64,000 bases of DNA, taken from assembly GCA_020062665.1 (NCBI GenBank), contig JAGUVW010000022.1, positions 1 to 64,000 on the forward strand, given 5' to 3'. The stretch is from Pseudomonadales bacterium (GTDB lineage: Bacteria > Pseudomonadota > Gammaproteobacteria > Pseudomonadales > Ketobacteraceae). The notes under the pieces were generated by a model. The model was not told where the DNA came from and ran no database searches. It saw only the letters and a list, made by a program, of their open reading frames with translations. The translations under genes and the position numbers were made by a program. Shown here piece by piece: positions 34,900-43,244 of this stretch; position 1 is the stretch's first letter, and each line of letters starts with the position of its first letter.

Positions 34900-37160
34900 A
34901 TCAGATGCGTCCAACCCCGTGCGAGTGCCTGCAGCTGTCCCACCGCCAGGCCACCGTCGTTGACGGGAATGGTGGCGGGCCAGTGGATGCGGATGCCATT
35001 GGTTTGCTGTTGCAGCAGCAAGGATTGCAAGAGTCGATTCTGAAAGCAACCACCGCTGAGCGACAGATCGGTCACGTCGAAGATGCGCGCCAGCGCCAGC
35101 GCCCACTGAATAATTCCCTGATGAAAAGCAAAAGCAAGCTGAGCGGGATCGGTGTTTTGCTGGCAGGCGTTCAGCAGACTGATCCAGGCCGGCTGCCATC
35201 GTCCGATATGCATACCATCGACCTCCTCATTCGTGATGGGAAACATTCGGTCGGTTGCACGACAAGTGCTGGCCAGCGCCTGCAGACGTAACGGCGCGTC
35301 GCCTTCGAAATGCTGGGTGTCGCAGACTGTCAGCCAGCAACTCACGGCGTCGAACAGTCGCCCCATGGAATGACAGGGCGGCGCATTCAGGCCGCGCTCC
35401 AGCATTTGCCACACCACACGAATCGCCTGCTGGGGAACGCGCCGTTGCAGCAGGTATTCTTCGCAATCCTGCAGCGCCATTCCCGCGTGAAAGCACAGTG
35501 CCAGTGCGACGCGCCAGGGTTGCCGCACCGCAGCTTCGCCGCCGGGCAGCGAAAACGGCGCCAGCATTGCGACGCGCCGAAGTCTGCCCTGTTCCACCAG
35601 AAAGGCTTCGCTGCCCCAGCCGTCGCCCTGTTCGCCCCAGCCCGTGCCGTCCCAGGCCAGCGCCAGATAACGCTCCGGCAGCGGACACAGCGCATCGTTC
35701 AGCGCCACATGCGCCACATGATGTTGCACGTTCAGCGGAGTGACATCGGAATGGGATGCTGCCATTCCGTGCGTGTGATAGCCGGGATGCAGATCGCGCG
35801 CGGATTGTTGCGGAGTACAGTCGTGCAATTGCGCCAGATGTTGCAGCACGCGCTGCTGGCGCTGGCGCACGGGAATGGTTTCCATGTCGCCGATAAAAGG
35901 ACTGAGGATGACCTGATCCGCGCGGGAAAACGCAAAGGCATGTTTGAGATCGCCTCCCCAGGCAAGCACACTGCCAGCGCCGGGAAGTTGCAGCCGCGCA
36001 TGACTAAAACCACGCCCGCGCCGCAAAATCTGCGTGCAACCTGATGTGTTCATCACCACAGAATCATCCTGCGGCAGCATCACCGGCAGATCGTGGCTCA
36101 GGCACAGATCACACAGTTCGCGCCAACGGTTTGCCATCTCGGCATCGTCGTACAGCAGCGGTTCGCCGCTGACATTGGCGCTGGTGCACACCAGCGGCTC
36201 ACCCACACCATCCACCAGCGCCAGATGCAAACCCGACACCGGCAGCATCAACCCACAGTCCGGCGTGCCGGCACTCACATTCGCGGCGATCGGCAGGTCA
36301 GTGTCACCACGTTTCGTCACCAGCACGATGGGGCGCGCCGGTGCTTCCAGCAGATCAATTTCTGCAGTCGTCAATATCGCCAGCCTGCGCGCCTGCGCCG
36401 CCGATTCCACCAGCACGGCCAGCGGTTTGAACGGGCGACGCTTGTTGTCACGCAAGCGCGCCACTGCCTGTTCATCGCTGGCCCGGCACAACAGCTGGAA
36501 ACCGGACTGCGACTTCACACCCAGCACGCCACCGCGCTTCAAACAGGCCAGCCCTGCGGAAATGGCATCAGCAACACACGCGGATTCCCCCAGCAGCCGC
36601 ACCTGGGGGCCACACTGCGGGCAACTGATCAACTCGCTGTGAAAACGCCGGTTGCCGGCATCTGCGAACTCCGCCTGACACAAGGGACAAGGCTGCCACG
36701 GCTGCAGACTGGTATGCTCGCGACAGAACGGCATGCGCTGCAGAATCGCAAGGCGCGGCCCACAGTCGTGACAGCTGATCAGGGGATAGTGAAAGCGCCG
36801 GCTGGAAGGATCGTGATATTCCGCCCGACAGGCCGCGCAAATACCGCGGTCGGCGGGAAGCTGCAACAGGCTATCCGCAGGCACGGACAGCGATGGAAGA
36901 ATGGTGAACGGCTGCGGTAGCGGTTTATCCAGTATGTGACGGGACAATGACAATTCCGGCGTCAGCTGACGCAATCCCTCCAGAAACGCTGTCAAAGCGG
37001 GATGCTCGGCCGGCACCTGCAGCTGCACCTGATCCCCCTGATTGCGCACCCAGCCGGGCAAATCCAGACTGTCGGCCAGGCGCTTGAGCCGGGGGCGAAA
37101 CCCCACCCCCTGCACCTGTCCCTGCACAATGATCTTCAACGCAACACCGAATTGACCCAT
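34896..37160 (-). CDS. hypF: Carbamoyltransferase HypF
   Basis: This 754-aa protein activates carbamoyl phosphate and transfers the carbamoyl group to HypE. The domains run as follows: acylphosphatase-like (IIVQGQVQGVGFRPRLKRLA, about 8-90); two Zn fingers (CAACRAEYHDP...CHDCGPR and CPLCQAEFADAG...CPQCGPQ, about 105-185); YrdC-like (about 200-380); and Kae1-like with LSLSGGCFQNRLL near the end. The length matches E. coli HypF (750). It precedes hypE and is divergent from hoxF across 51 bp. hypA, B, C and D are not in this window. Confidence 0.95.
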   Translation of the reverse strand: MGQFGVALKIIVQGQVQGVGFRPRLKRLADSLDLPGWVRNQGDQVQLQVPAEHPALTAFLEGLRQLTPELSLSRHILDKPLPQPFTILPSLSVPADSLLQLPADRGICAACRAEYHDPSSRRFHYPLISCHDCGPRLAILQRMPFCREHTSLQPWQPCPLCQAEFADAGNRRFHSELISCPQCGPQVRLLGESACVADAISAGLACLKRGGVLGVKSQSGFQLLCRASDEQAVARLRDNKRRPFKPLAVLVESAAQARRLAILTTAEIDLLEAPARPIVLVTKRGDTDLPIAANVSAGTPDCGLMLPVSGLHLALVDGVGEPLVCTSANVSGEPLLYDDAEMANRWRELCDLCLSHDLPVMLPQDDSVVMNTSGCTQILRRGRGFSHARLQLPGAGSVLAWGGDLKHAFAFSRADQVILSPFIGDMETIPVRQRQQRVLQHLAQLHDCTPQQSARDLHPGYHTHGMAASHSDVTPLNVQHHVAHVALNDALCPLPERYLALAWDGTGWGEQGDGWGSEAFLVEQGRLRRVAMLAPFSLPGGEAAVRQPWRVALALCFHAGMALQDCEEYLLQRRVPQQAIRVVWQMLERGLNAPPCHSMGRLFDAVSCWLTVCDTQHFEGDAPLRLQALASTCRATDRMFPITNEEVDGMHIGRWQPAWISLLNACQQNTDPAQLAFAFHQGIIQWALALARIFDVTDLSLSGGCFQNRLLQSLLLQQQTNGIRIHWPATIPVNDGGLAVGQLQALARGWTHLI

Positions 37161-37211
37161 GCCACTACTATACTGGATAAAATCAGGGAAAATCAGTCAC
37201 ACTCACCGCAC

Positions 37212-38915
37212 ATGGAATCGAGTCGCACCGGCATGAAGCGTTCCCAACCCGATCAGCCAGACACCAGCCAGGCAACAGGCTTGCTCAGCCGTTGCACGCC
37301 ACGCCATGAGTGGAACGCCGACCTTGCCAGCCAGTGGCTGCAACAGCGCTTCGGTCGCCCGTGGAAGCGCGCAGATCTGCTGCAGGCGCTGATCGTGATC
37401 CAGCATCATTTCGGCAGCGTAACACCTGTCGCCCAGCAATGGCTGGCCCATCACTGCCAGACCGACCGCGCCGAGATTCGCGCCCTCATCCACTTCTATC
37501 ATTTTCTGGAAGAAGACGATCCACTGCCCCTGCGCATCCGCTTTGCCAGCAACATCATCGAACAGCACCAGGGCCTGCAGGCACTGCTGGAACAATTGCA
37601 GCACAGTGTTCACCAGCACGCCCGCGTCAGCAAAACCGCCTGCATCGGCCTGAGCGACCAGGGGCCGGCCGCGCTGGTGAATGGCTTTCCGCTGACACAC
37701 CTGAATGCACGCAGAATTGAAGCCATCGCAGAAAAACTGCAGCAACAAGTTCCCCTGCAGGAGTGGCCGGCGGAATGGTTTCGCGTGGAAGAAAATGTGC
37801 GCGTTGCTGGCCCACTGTTATCTTTTCATCCTGATCCAGGGAATTTTATCCCCAACATCCGTGCACGTGATCCCCACGCCATCATCAACGAGATCAAAAC
37901 AGCCGGCCTGCGCGGACGCGGCGGTGCAGGATTTCCCACCGGCGTGAAATGGGAACATTGTGCCGCCACTCCCGCACCACAACGCTATGTGGTGTGCAAC
38001 GCCGACGAAGGCGAGCCCGGCACCTTCAAGGATCGCGTGCTGCTGCAGCGTCACGCCGACGCGGTGTTCTGCGGTATGGCGCTGTGCGGACACGCCATTG
38101 GCGCGCGTCACGGCATCGTCTATCTGCGGGGCGAATATCTGTTTCTGTTTGCGCCATTGCAGCAACGGCTGCAACACTGGCGCACACAACAATGGTTGGG
38201 TGATCATTTCGATATCGAGATTCATCTGGGCGCCGGCGCCTATGTCTGCGGCGAAGAAACTGCGCTGCTGGAATCCGTGGAAGGCAAGCGCGGCATTCCC
38301 CGTGTGAAACCGCCATTCCCGGTGCAGCACGGCCTGTTCGGCATGCCCACCGTGGTGAACAACGTGGAAACCTTTGCCGCCGCCGCGTGGATCGCTGAAC
38401 AGGGCGCGGATGCGTTTCGCCAGTCCGGCACGCCGCAATCAGCAGGCACCCATGTGCACAGCGTGTCCGGCGACTGCGCAAAACCCGGTATTTACGAACT
38501 GCCCTTCGGCACGCCACTTGATCAACTGCTGACGCTGTGCGGTGCCACCGATTGCGTGCTGGTGCAGGTGGGCGGGCCGTCTGGCGTGATGGTGGACAGC
38601 AGCGGATTCCAACAGCCACTGGCGCACGAATCCATGTCACCGGGCGGTTCCATCATGGTGTTCGATCACAGCCGCGCGCATCTGGATATCGCGCGCAACT
38701 TCACTGCTTTTTTCAAGGATGAAAGCTGCGGATTCTGCACGCCGTGTCGTGCCGGCTGCCAGATTCTGCAGCGGGATTTGCAGCAACCGTCCCACCGGAT
38801 CGATACGCAAGCGCTGCGGCAGCTGGCGCAACTGGTGAACGACACCAGCCACTGCGGACTGGGCCAGACCGCTGGCCGCCCTGTACTGTTCTGGCTCGAC
38901 CGGGAGCATCCCTGA
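37212..38915 (+). CDS. hoxF: NAD-reducing hydrogenase diaphorase subunit HoxF
   Basis: This 567-aa subunit binds FMN, NAD(H) and a [4Fe-4S] cluster. The N-terminal part (about 30-165) is NuoE-like but shows only three Cys (28, 82, 144), so the four-Cys [2Fe-2S] site is not evident. The NuoF-like part has GLRGRGGAGFPTGVKW (about 232-247), CNADEGEPGTFKDR (FMN), GAGAYVCGEETALLESVEG, and cluster ligands C506, C509, C512 and C548. The ATG at 37212 is the most upstream sensible start; Met8 is an alternative, and neither has a clear ribosome site. It heads the operon hoxF-U-Y-H-W; no hoxE is present. Confidence 0.93.
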   Translation: MESSRTGMKRSQPDQPDTSQATGLLSRCTPRHEWNADLASQWLQQRFGRPWKRADLLQALIVIQHHFGSVTPVAQQWLAHHCQTDRAEIRALIHFYHFLEEDDPLPLRIRFASNIIEQHQGLQALLEQLQHSVHQHARVSKTACIGLSDQGPAALVNGFPLTHLNARRIEAIAEKLQQQVPLQEWPAEWFRVEENVRVAGPLLSFHPDPGNFIPNIRARDPHAIINEIKTAGLRGRGGAGFPTGVKWEHCAATPAPQRYVVCNADEGEPGTFKDRVLLQRHADAVFCGMALCGHAIGARHGIVYLRGEYLFLFAPLQQRLQHWRTQQWLGDHFDIEIHLGAGAYVCGEETALLESVEGKRGIPRVKPPFPVQHGLFGMPTVVNNVETFAAAAWIAEQGADAFRQSGTPQSAGTHVHSVSGDCAKPGIYELPFGTPLDQLLTLCGATDCVLVQVGGPSGVMVDSSGFQQPLAHESMSPGGSIMVFDHSRAHLDIARNFTAFFKDESCGFCTPCRAGCQILQRDLQQPSHRIDTQALRQLAQLVNDTSHCGLGQTAGRPVLFWLDREHP

Positions 38916-38916
38916 C

Positions 38917-39642
38917 ATGAACGAACCTGTTTTCTGGCTGGATGACAAGGCAATCCCGTTCCGCGACGGACAAACGGTGATGACCGCCGTCACCGCCGCC
39001 GGCCACTACATTCCCCACCTGTGCCACCATCCCGATCTGACGCCCCACGGCAGTTGCCGTTTGTGCATCGTGCAGATCGATGGCCGCATCCGCGCTGCCT
39101 GTACCACGCCGGCACAGGCCAACATGAAAGTGACATTCGACACTACTTTGCTGAACCAGCAGCGACGCCAGATCGTGGAACTGCTGTTCGCCGAAGGCAA
39201 TCATCTGTGTCCCAGCTGCGAGGTCAGCGGCAACTGCCAGCTGCAGGCGCTGGCCTACGATCTGGGCATGACGCACTCTGAATTTGCACCGCTGTATCCG
39301 CAGCGGGAGACGGACGGCTCGCACCCGGACATTTTTGTGGATCAGGATCGCTGCATTTTCTGCGAGCTGTGCACCCGCAGCGCCCGCGAACTGGATCAGA
39401 AAAATATCTTCGGCATCAGCGGCCGTGGCAGTCACACCTATCTGCTGGCCCACAGCGATTCCGGCAAGCTGGGTGACACCGCACTCACGGAAACAGATCG
39501 CGCCGCCCATATCTGCCCGGTGGGTTGCCTGCTGCCACGCAACGGCAATTATCAGATTCCCATCGGCGAGCGCCTCTATGACGCGCAGCCGATTCACATT
39601 CGCGGCAACCACCGTCCCGACGATGGGGAATTCACACCATGA
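38917..39642 (+). CDS. hoxU: Hydrogenase diaphorase subunit HoxU
   Basis: This 241-aa NuoG-like electron-transfer subunit connects HoxF to the hydrogenase module. A ferredoxin-like [2Fe-2S] domain (CHHPDLTPHGSCRLC...ACTTP) is followed by the His/Cys [4Fe-4S] motif around HLCPSCEVSGNCQLQ and by two further clusters from CIFCELCTRS and ICPVGCL. One base separates it from hoxF, and its stop overlaps the hoxY start as ATGA. Confidence 0.95.
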   Translation: MNEPVFWLDDKAIPFRDGQTVMTAVTAAGHYIPHLCHHPDLTPHGSCRLCIVQIDGRIRAACTTPAQANMKVTFDTTLLNQQRRQIVELLFAEGNHLCPSCEVSGNCQLQALAYDLGMTHSEFAPLYPQRETDGSHPDIFVDQDRCIFCELCTRSARELDQKNIFGISGRGSHTYLLAHSDSGKLGDTALTETDRAAHICPVGCLLPRNGNYQIPIGERLYDAQPIHIRGNHRPDDGEFTP

Positions 39643-40181
39643 GCGCGCGCAAACTGAAAGTGGCCACCTGTTCGCTGGCCGGCTGTTTCGGCTGCCACAT
39701 GTCGTTTCTGGATATGGATGAGCAGATCGTCGATCTGATCGAGTTGATTGAATTCGATCGTTCACCGCTGACAGATATCAAAACCATCGGCGCCTGTGAC
39801 ATCGGACTGATCGAAGGCGGCCTCTGCAACGACGAGAACGTGCACGTGCTGCAACAGTTCCGCCAGCACTGTCGCATACTGGTGGCGGTGGGTGCCTGCG
39901 CCATCAACGGCGGGGTGCCGGCACTGCGCAATCGTTTCACCGTGCAGGAATGCCTGGAAGAATCCTACCTGCATGGCGTCGGCGTGGTGGAAGCGCAGAT
40001 TCCCGCTGATCCGGAACTGCCGAGCCTGCTGCCACAGGTGATTCCGATCCAGAACGTGGTGAAAGTGGATTTCTTTCTACCGGGATGTCCGCCGCCTGCT
40101 ACTGCCTTTGTGGAAATCATCCAGGCCGTGCGCGACAACCGGGAACCCAGACTCGACTATCCGATGAGGCGGTTTGACTGA
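39639..40181 (+). CDS. hoxY: [NiFe] hydrogenase small subunit HoxY
   Basis: This 180-aa small subunit carries the proximal [4Fe-4S] cluster. Ligand candidates are Cys16 and Cys19 (SLAGCFGC), the Cys in VGACAINGG and the Cys in LPGCPPP. It has no Tat signal, as expected for a cytoplasmic group 3d enzyme. The length matches the short HoxY class. Its stop and the hoxH start share a base (TGATG). Confidence 0.96.
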   Translation: MSARKLKVATCSLAGCFGCHMSFLDMDEQIVDLIELIEFDRSPLTDIKTIGACDIGLIEGGLCNDENVHVLQQFRQHCRILVAVGACAINGGVPALRNRFTVQECLEESYLHGVGVVEAQIPADPELPSLLPQVIPIQNVVKVDFFLPGCPPPATAFVEIIQAVRDNREPRLDYPMRRFD

Positions 40182-41629
40182 TGAGCGAAACCCGATACGT
40201 CATCGATCCGGTCACCCGTGTGGAAGGTCACGGCAAGGTTACGCTGCTGGTGAATGATGCAGGCGAAGTCACGCAAGCGCGCCTGCACATCGTGGAATTT
40301 CGCGGCTTCGAAAAATTCATCCAGGGCCGCCCCTATTGGGAATTGCCATTGGTGGTGCAGCGCCTGTGTGGCATCTGCCCCGTGAGCCATCATCTGGCCG
40401 CAGCGAAAGCCATCGACCAGATCGCCGGCGTGACACAACTTTCCGCGCCGGCGTTGAAGTTGCGGCGACTGATGCATTTCGCTCAGGTGCTGCAATCCCA
40501 TGCCCTGCATTTTTTTCATCTGGCGTCACCGGATCTGCTGTTCGGCTTTCAAAGTCCGGAACAGCAGCGCAATATCGTCGCGGTGATTCGCCAGCATCCA
40601 GACATCGCCATCCAGGGCGTGCGCATCCGCAAGTTCGGCCAGCAGATCATCGAAGCCATTTCCGGCAAGCGCATTCACGGTATCGCCGCCCTGCCCGGCA
40701 GTATGAATGCGGCCCTGACGCTGGAAAAAATCCAGCCATTCCTGCAAGGCATCGACACTATCATCGCCTCCTGCGAGCGTACTGTGGCGCTGGTGCAGAC
40801 GCTCACCGAACAGGATGCGGATTTTCATCTGGACTTCGGCTACATCGAATCGCCGTTCATGGGACTGGTGGGGCCACAAGGTGAACTGGAACTGTATGAC
40901 GGCAACCTGCGCGTCATCGACAGCCAAGGCCAGATACTGGTGGATCAATTCCCCTGTGCCCGCTATTTCGATCTGATCCAGGAACAGGTGAAGCCGTGGT
41001 CGTACATGAAATTTCCGTTCCTGATTCAGCGCGGCACCGAAAACGGCTGGTATCGTGTCGGCCCGCTGGCGCGGGTCAATGCCTGCACGCGGATTGATAC
41101 GCCAAAAGCAGAACAGGCGCGTCAGGCATTTCGCCAACACATGGGTGCACCCGCCCACTCGCCACTGCTGTTTCACTGGACGCGGATGATCGAGGCACTC
41201 CACTGCGCCGAAGCCATCAAACTGTTGCTGGAAGATCCTGACATCCAGAGCAACGATCTGCAGCGCAGCGGTGTGAAACAGCACACGGGTATCGGCGTGA
41301 TCGAAGCCCCCCGCGGCACCCTGTTCCATCATTACGAAATCGACGACGAAGACCGCGTCACCCGCGCCAACCTGATCGTGTCCACCACCAGCAACAATCA
41401 GGCGATGAATGACACCATCCGAAAGGTGGCCACGCAGCATCTCGACGGTCACTCCCTGACGCCTGAGCTGCTGAATCTGGTGGAAGTGGCGATCCGCGCC
41501 TACGATCCGTGTCTGTCCTGTGCCACCCATGCGGTGGGCACCATGCCGTTGCAACTACAACTGCAGACGGAATCCGGCGCCCTGCTCCAGCAACTGCAAC
41601 GGAACAGCGATGGCACCATTACCGCTTAG
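40181..41629 (+). CDS. hoxH: [NiFe] hydrogenase large subunit HoxH
   Basis: This 482-aa catalytic subunit holds the Ni-Fe(CN)2CO centre. The N-terminal motif RLCGICPVSHH supplies Cys63 and Cys66, and RVEGHGK is present. The C-terminal DPCLSCATH gives Cys444 and Cys447, followed by a 32-residue tail after His450 that the HoxW protease should remove. The enzyme would reversibly couple H2 and NAD(H). It overlaps hoxW by 20 bp. Confidence 0.97.
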   Translation: MSETRYVIDPVTRVEGHGKVTLLVNDAGEVTQARLHIVEFRGFEKFIQGRPYWELPLVVQRLCGICPVSHHLAAAKAIDQIAGVTQLSAPALKLRRLMHFAQVLQSHALHFFHLASPDLLFGFQSPEQQRNIVAVIRQHPDIAIQGVRIRKFGQQIIEAISGKRIHGIAALPGSMNAALTLEKIQPFLQGIDTIIASCERTVALVQTLTEQDADFHLDFGYIESPFMGLVGPQGELELYDGNLRVIDSQGQILVDQFPCARYFDLIQEQVKPWSYMKFPFLIQRGTENGWYRVGPLARVNACTRIDTPKAEQARQAFRQHMGAPAHSPLLFHWTRMIEALHCAEAIKLLLEDPDIQSNDLQRSGVKQHTGIGVIEAPRGTLFHHYEIDDEDRVTRANLIVSTTSNNQAMNDTIRKVATQHLDGHSLTPELLNLVEVAIRAYDPCLSCATHAVGTMPLQLQLQTESGALLQQLQRNSDGTITA

Positions 41630-42122
41630 CATCTGCATTTTCTGCTTCGGCAACAGCGCACGGGGCGACGACGCCCTGGGGGAACATCTGCACGCCCGGC
41701 TGCAGGAAAAACTGGCCCGGCAGCCCGAGCGCTACGGCAACATTCAACTGGTGCTGGATTTTCAGCTGGCGCCGGAACATATCTTCGACCTGCACAGCGC
41801 GGACATCGGTATCTTCATCGACGCCCACGAAAACGCCGCCAGCGGTGTGCAGTGGCAGCGGGTCACCACAGGCTCGCGACTGCATTTCAGCAGCCACCAT
41901 CTGCCACCGGAAAGTCTGTTGTTTCTGTTTGAAGAAACCTTTGAAAAGCCTGCACCTCGCTGCTACCTGCTCAGCATGGGTGCGGAAGGATTCGAACTGG
42001 GCGACGGCCTGAGTACAACGGCCCAGGCCAATCTGGATCAGGCGGAAAAACTGCTGGAGGAAAAACTGCAGGCATTCGCCGCTCAGGACAAACGCCTTTC
42101 CTCCAGTGCCTGCTTGCGATAG
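41610..42122 (+). CDS. hoxW: Hydrogenase maturation protease HoxW
   Basis: This 170-aa member of the HycI/HoxW family cleaves the C-terminal tail of HoxH once nickel is in place. It has the family start ICIFCFGNSARGDDALGEHL and the later Asp in IFIDAHE, the Ni-sensing carboxylates of the family. The start lies inside hoxH. The 3' 40 bp overlap the convergent AraC-type regulator gene. Confidence 0.9.
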   Translation: MAPLPLSICIFCFGNSARGDDALGEHLHARLQEKLARQPERYGNIQLVLDFQLAPEHIFDLHSADIGIFIDAHENAASGVQWQRVTTGSRLHFSSHHLPPESLLFLFEETFEKPAPRCYLLSMGAEGFELGDGLSTTAQANLDQAEKLLEEKLQAFAAQDKRLSSSACLR

Positions 42123-43111
42123 CTGCCGGGGGACATGCCTTCCCAGCGCTTGAAGGCGTGATAGAAATTCGAGGTGTCGGAAAAGCCCAGCACTTCTGCC
42201 AGCGTTTCGATTTCCACCGACGGATCACCCAGATCCCGCAAGGCGCGGGCATGACGGCAACGATCGCGCACCGCGACAAACGACGTGCCTTCCTGCTTGA
42301 GCTTGCGCTGCAGCGTGCGTGGCGTCATGTTGAAGTGATCGGCAACATCTTCCAGCTGGGTTGCACGCACCCCCAGATTCTTGCTGACAAAATTGGCGAT
42401 CTTGGCTTCGAGGGATTGCCCCACTTCCAGCGAACGCAATTTTTCCCGCGCCAGCGTCTGCATGCGATCGTGATACTCCGGATAGGATGTCAGCAGCGGC
42501 TCATTCAGCTGTTCGCGGTCGATGATGATTTCATTGCGCAGGCAATCGAACGTCACCGGCGCCTTGAACACCCGCTCATATTCATCCGCGTAATCCGGCT
42601 TGCCGTGAACGAAATGCACTTCCTTCAGACGCAGGCCGCCTTCGGTCAGCGCATTGGAGATGGTCACCACGGTGGCCGCCACCAGATCGTGATGCAGCGC
42701 CAGATTTTTCTTGATGATGGTAGTGTCGATGGAGTAGGTCAGGATCGCCACTTTGCCCTTGGTTTCCAGCCCGAAGGTAGTGAACGGTGCCACCAGATCC
42801 TTGAACTGGAATAATTCGTCCAGCGCTTCCTGCAGGTTGCGACTGGTGGCGACCAGTTGCCCGAGCAAATCCAGGCTGTGATATTGCACGGATTCACCCA
42901 GGCGAATGCCAAAGGCGGGATCATTCATGGCTTGATAGGCCGCGTTGAACAGACGCAGGATCTGCTCGAACGTCATGAATGCGCCAGAGTTGCCAATGAT
43001 GGCTGGATCGACTTTCGCCGTGGCGAAAATCTTTTCGACATTGATGCGGTTTTTGATGGCCAGATCGATAATGCCAGGGATCAGCGTTGCCGGTACCAAA
43101 CGTTGATGCAT
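42083..43111 (-). CDS. AraC-family regulator (OruR/ArgR-like, Arabinose_bd N-domain)
   Basis: This 342-aa regulator has an N-terminal ligand-sensing domain of the OruR type (IPGIIDLAIKNRINVEKIFATAKVDP... GIRLGESVQYHSLDLLGQLVATS) and a C-terminal AraC DNA-binding domain (about 230-335). The latter includes MTPRTLQRKLKQEGTSFVAVRDRCR and LGFSDTSNFYHAFKRWEGMSPGSYR. Relatives often control amino-acid or fatty-acid catabolism. The ligand is not predictable. It is convergent with hoxW and lies 133 bp after the hybrid kinase gene on the same strand. A TATAAAAT -10 candidate lies in that gap. Whether it controls the hydrogenase is open. Confidence 0.9.
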   Translation of the reverse strand: MHQRLVPATLIPGIIDLAIKNRINVEKIFATAKVDPAIIGNSGAFMTFEQILRLFNAAYQAMNDPAFGIRLGESVQYHSLDLLGQLVATSRNLQEALDELFQFKDLVAPFTTFGLETKGKVAILTYSIDTTIIKKNLALHHDLVAATVVTISNALTEGGLRLKEVHFVHGKPDYADEYERVFKAPVTFDCLRNEIIIDREQLNEPLLTSYPEYHDRMQTLAREKLRSLEVGQSLEAKIANFVSKNLGVRATQLEDVADHFNMTPRTLQRKLKQEGTSFVAVRDRCRHARALRDLGDPSVEIETLAEVLGFSDTSNFYHAFKRWEGMSPGSYRKQALEERRLS

Positions 43112-43244
43112 AAGACGCTCTGCAGTAGACCAGTCGATGAACCAAAAACAAATTAAATCAAGTAACTGATTATTTTATAGATGGCCCAAGCATACTGGCT
43201 TTGACCGGACTAAACAACTTTTGAGGAAACACACTGTTCCCGGC

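Noticed and set aside
37152-37181. TTGACC-N18-GATAAA as the hoxF promoter
   Set aside because: Weak -10, 18-bp spacing and overlap with the hypF start codon; not strong enough to list as a feature.
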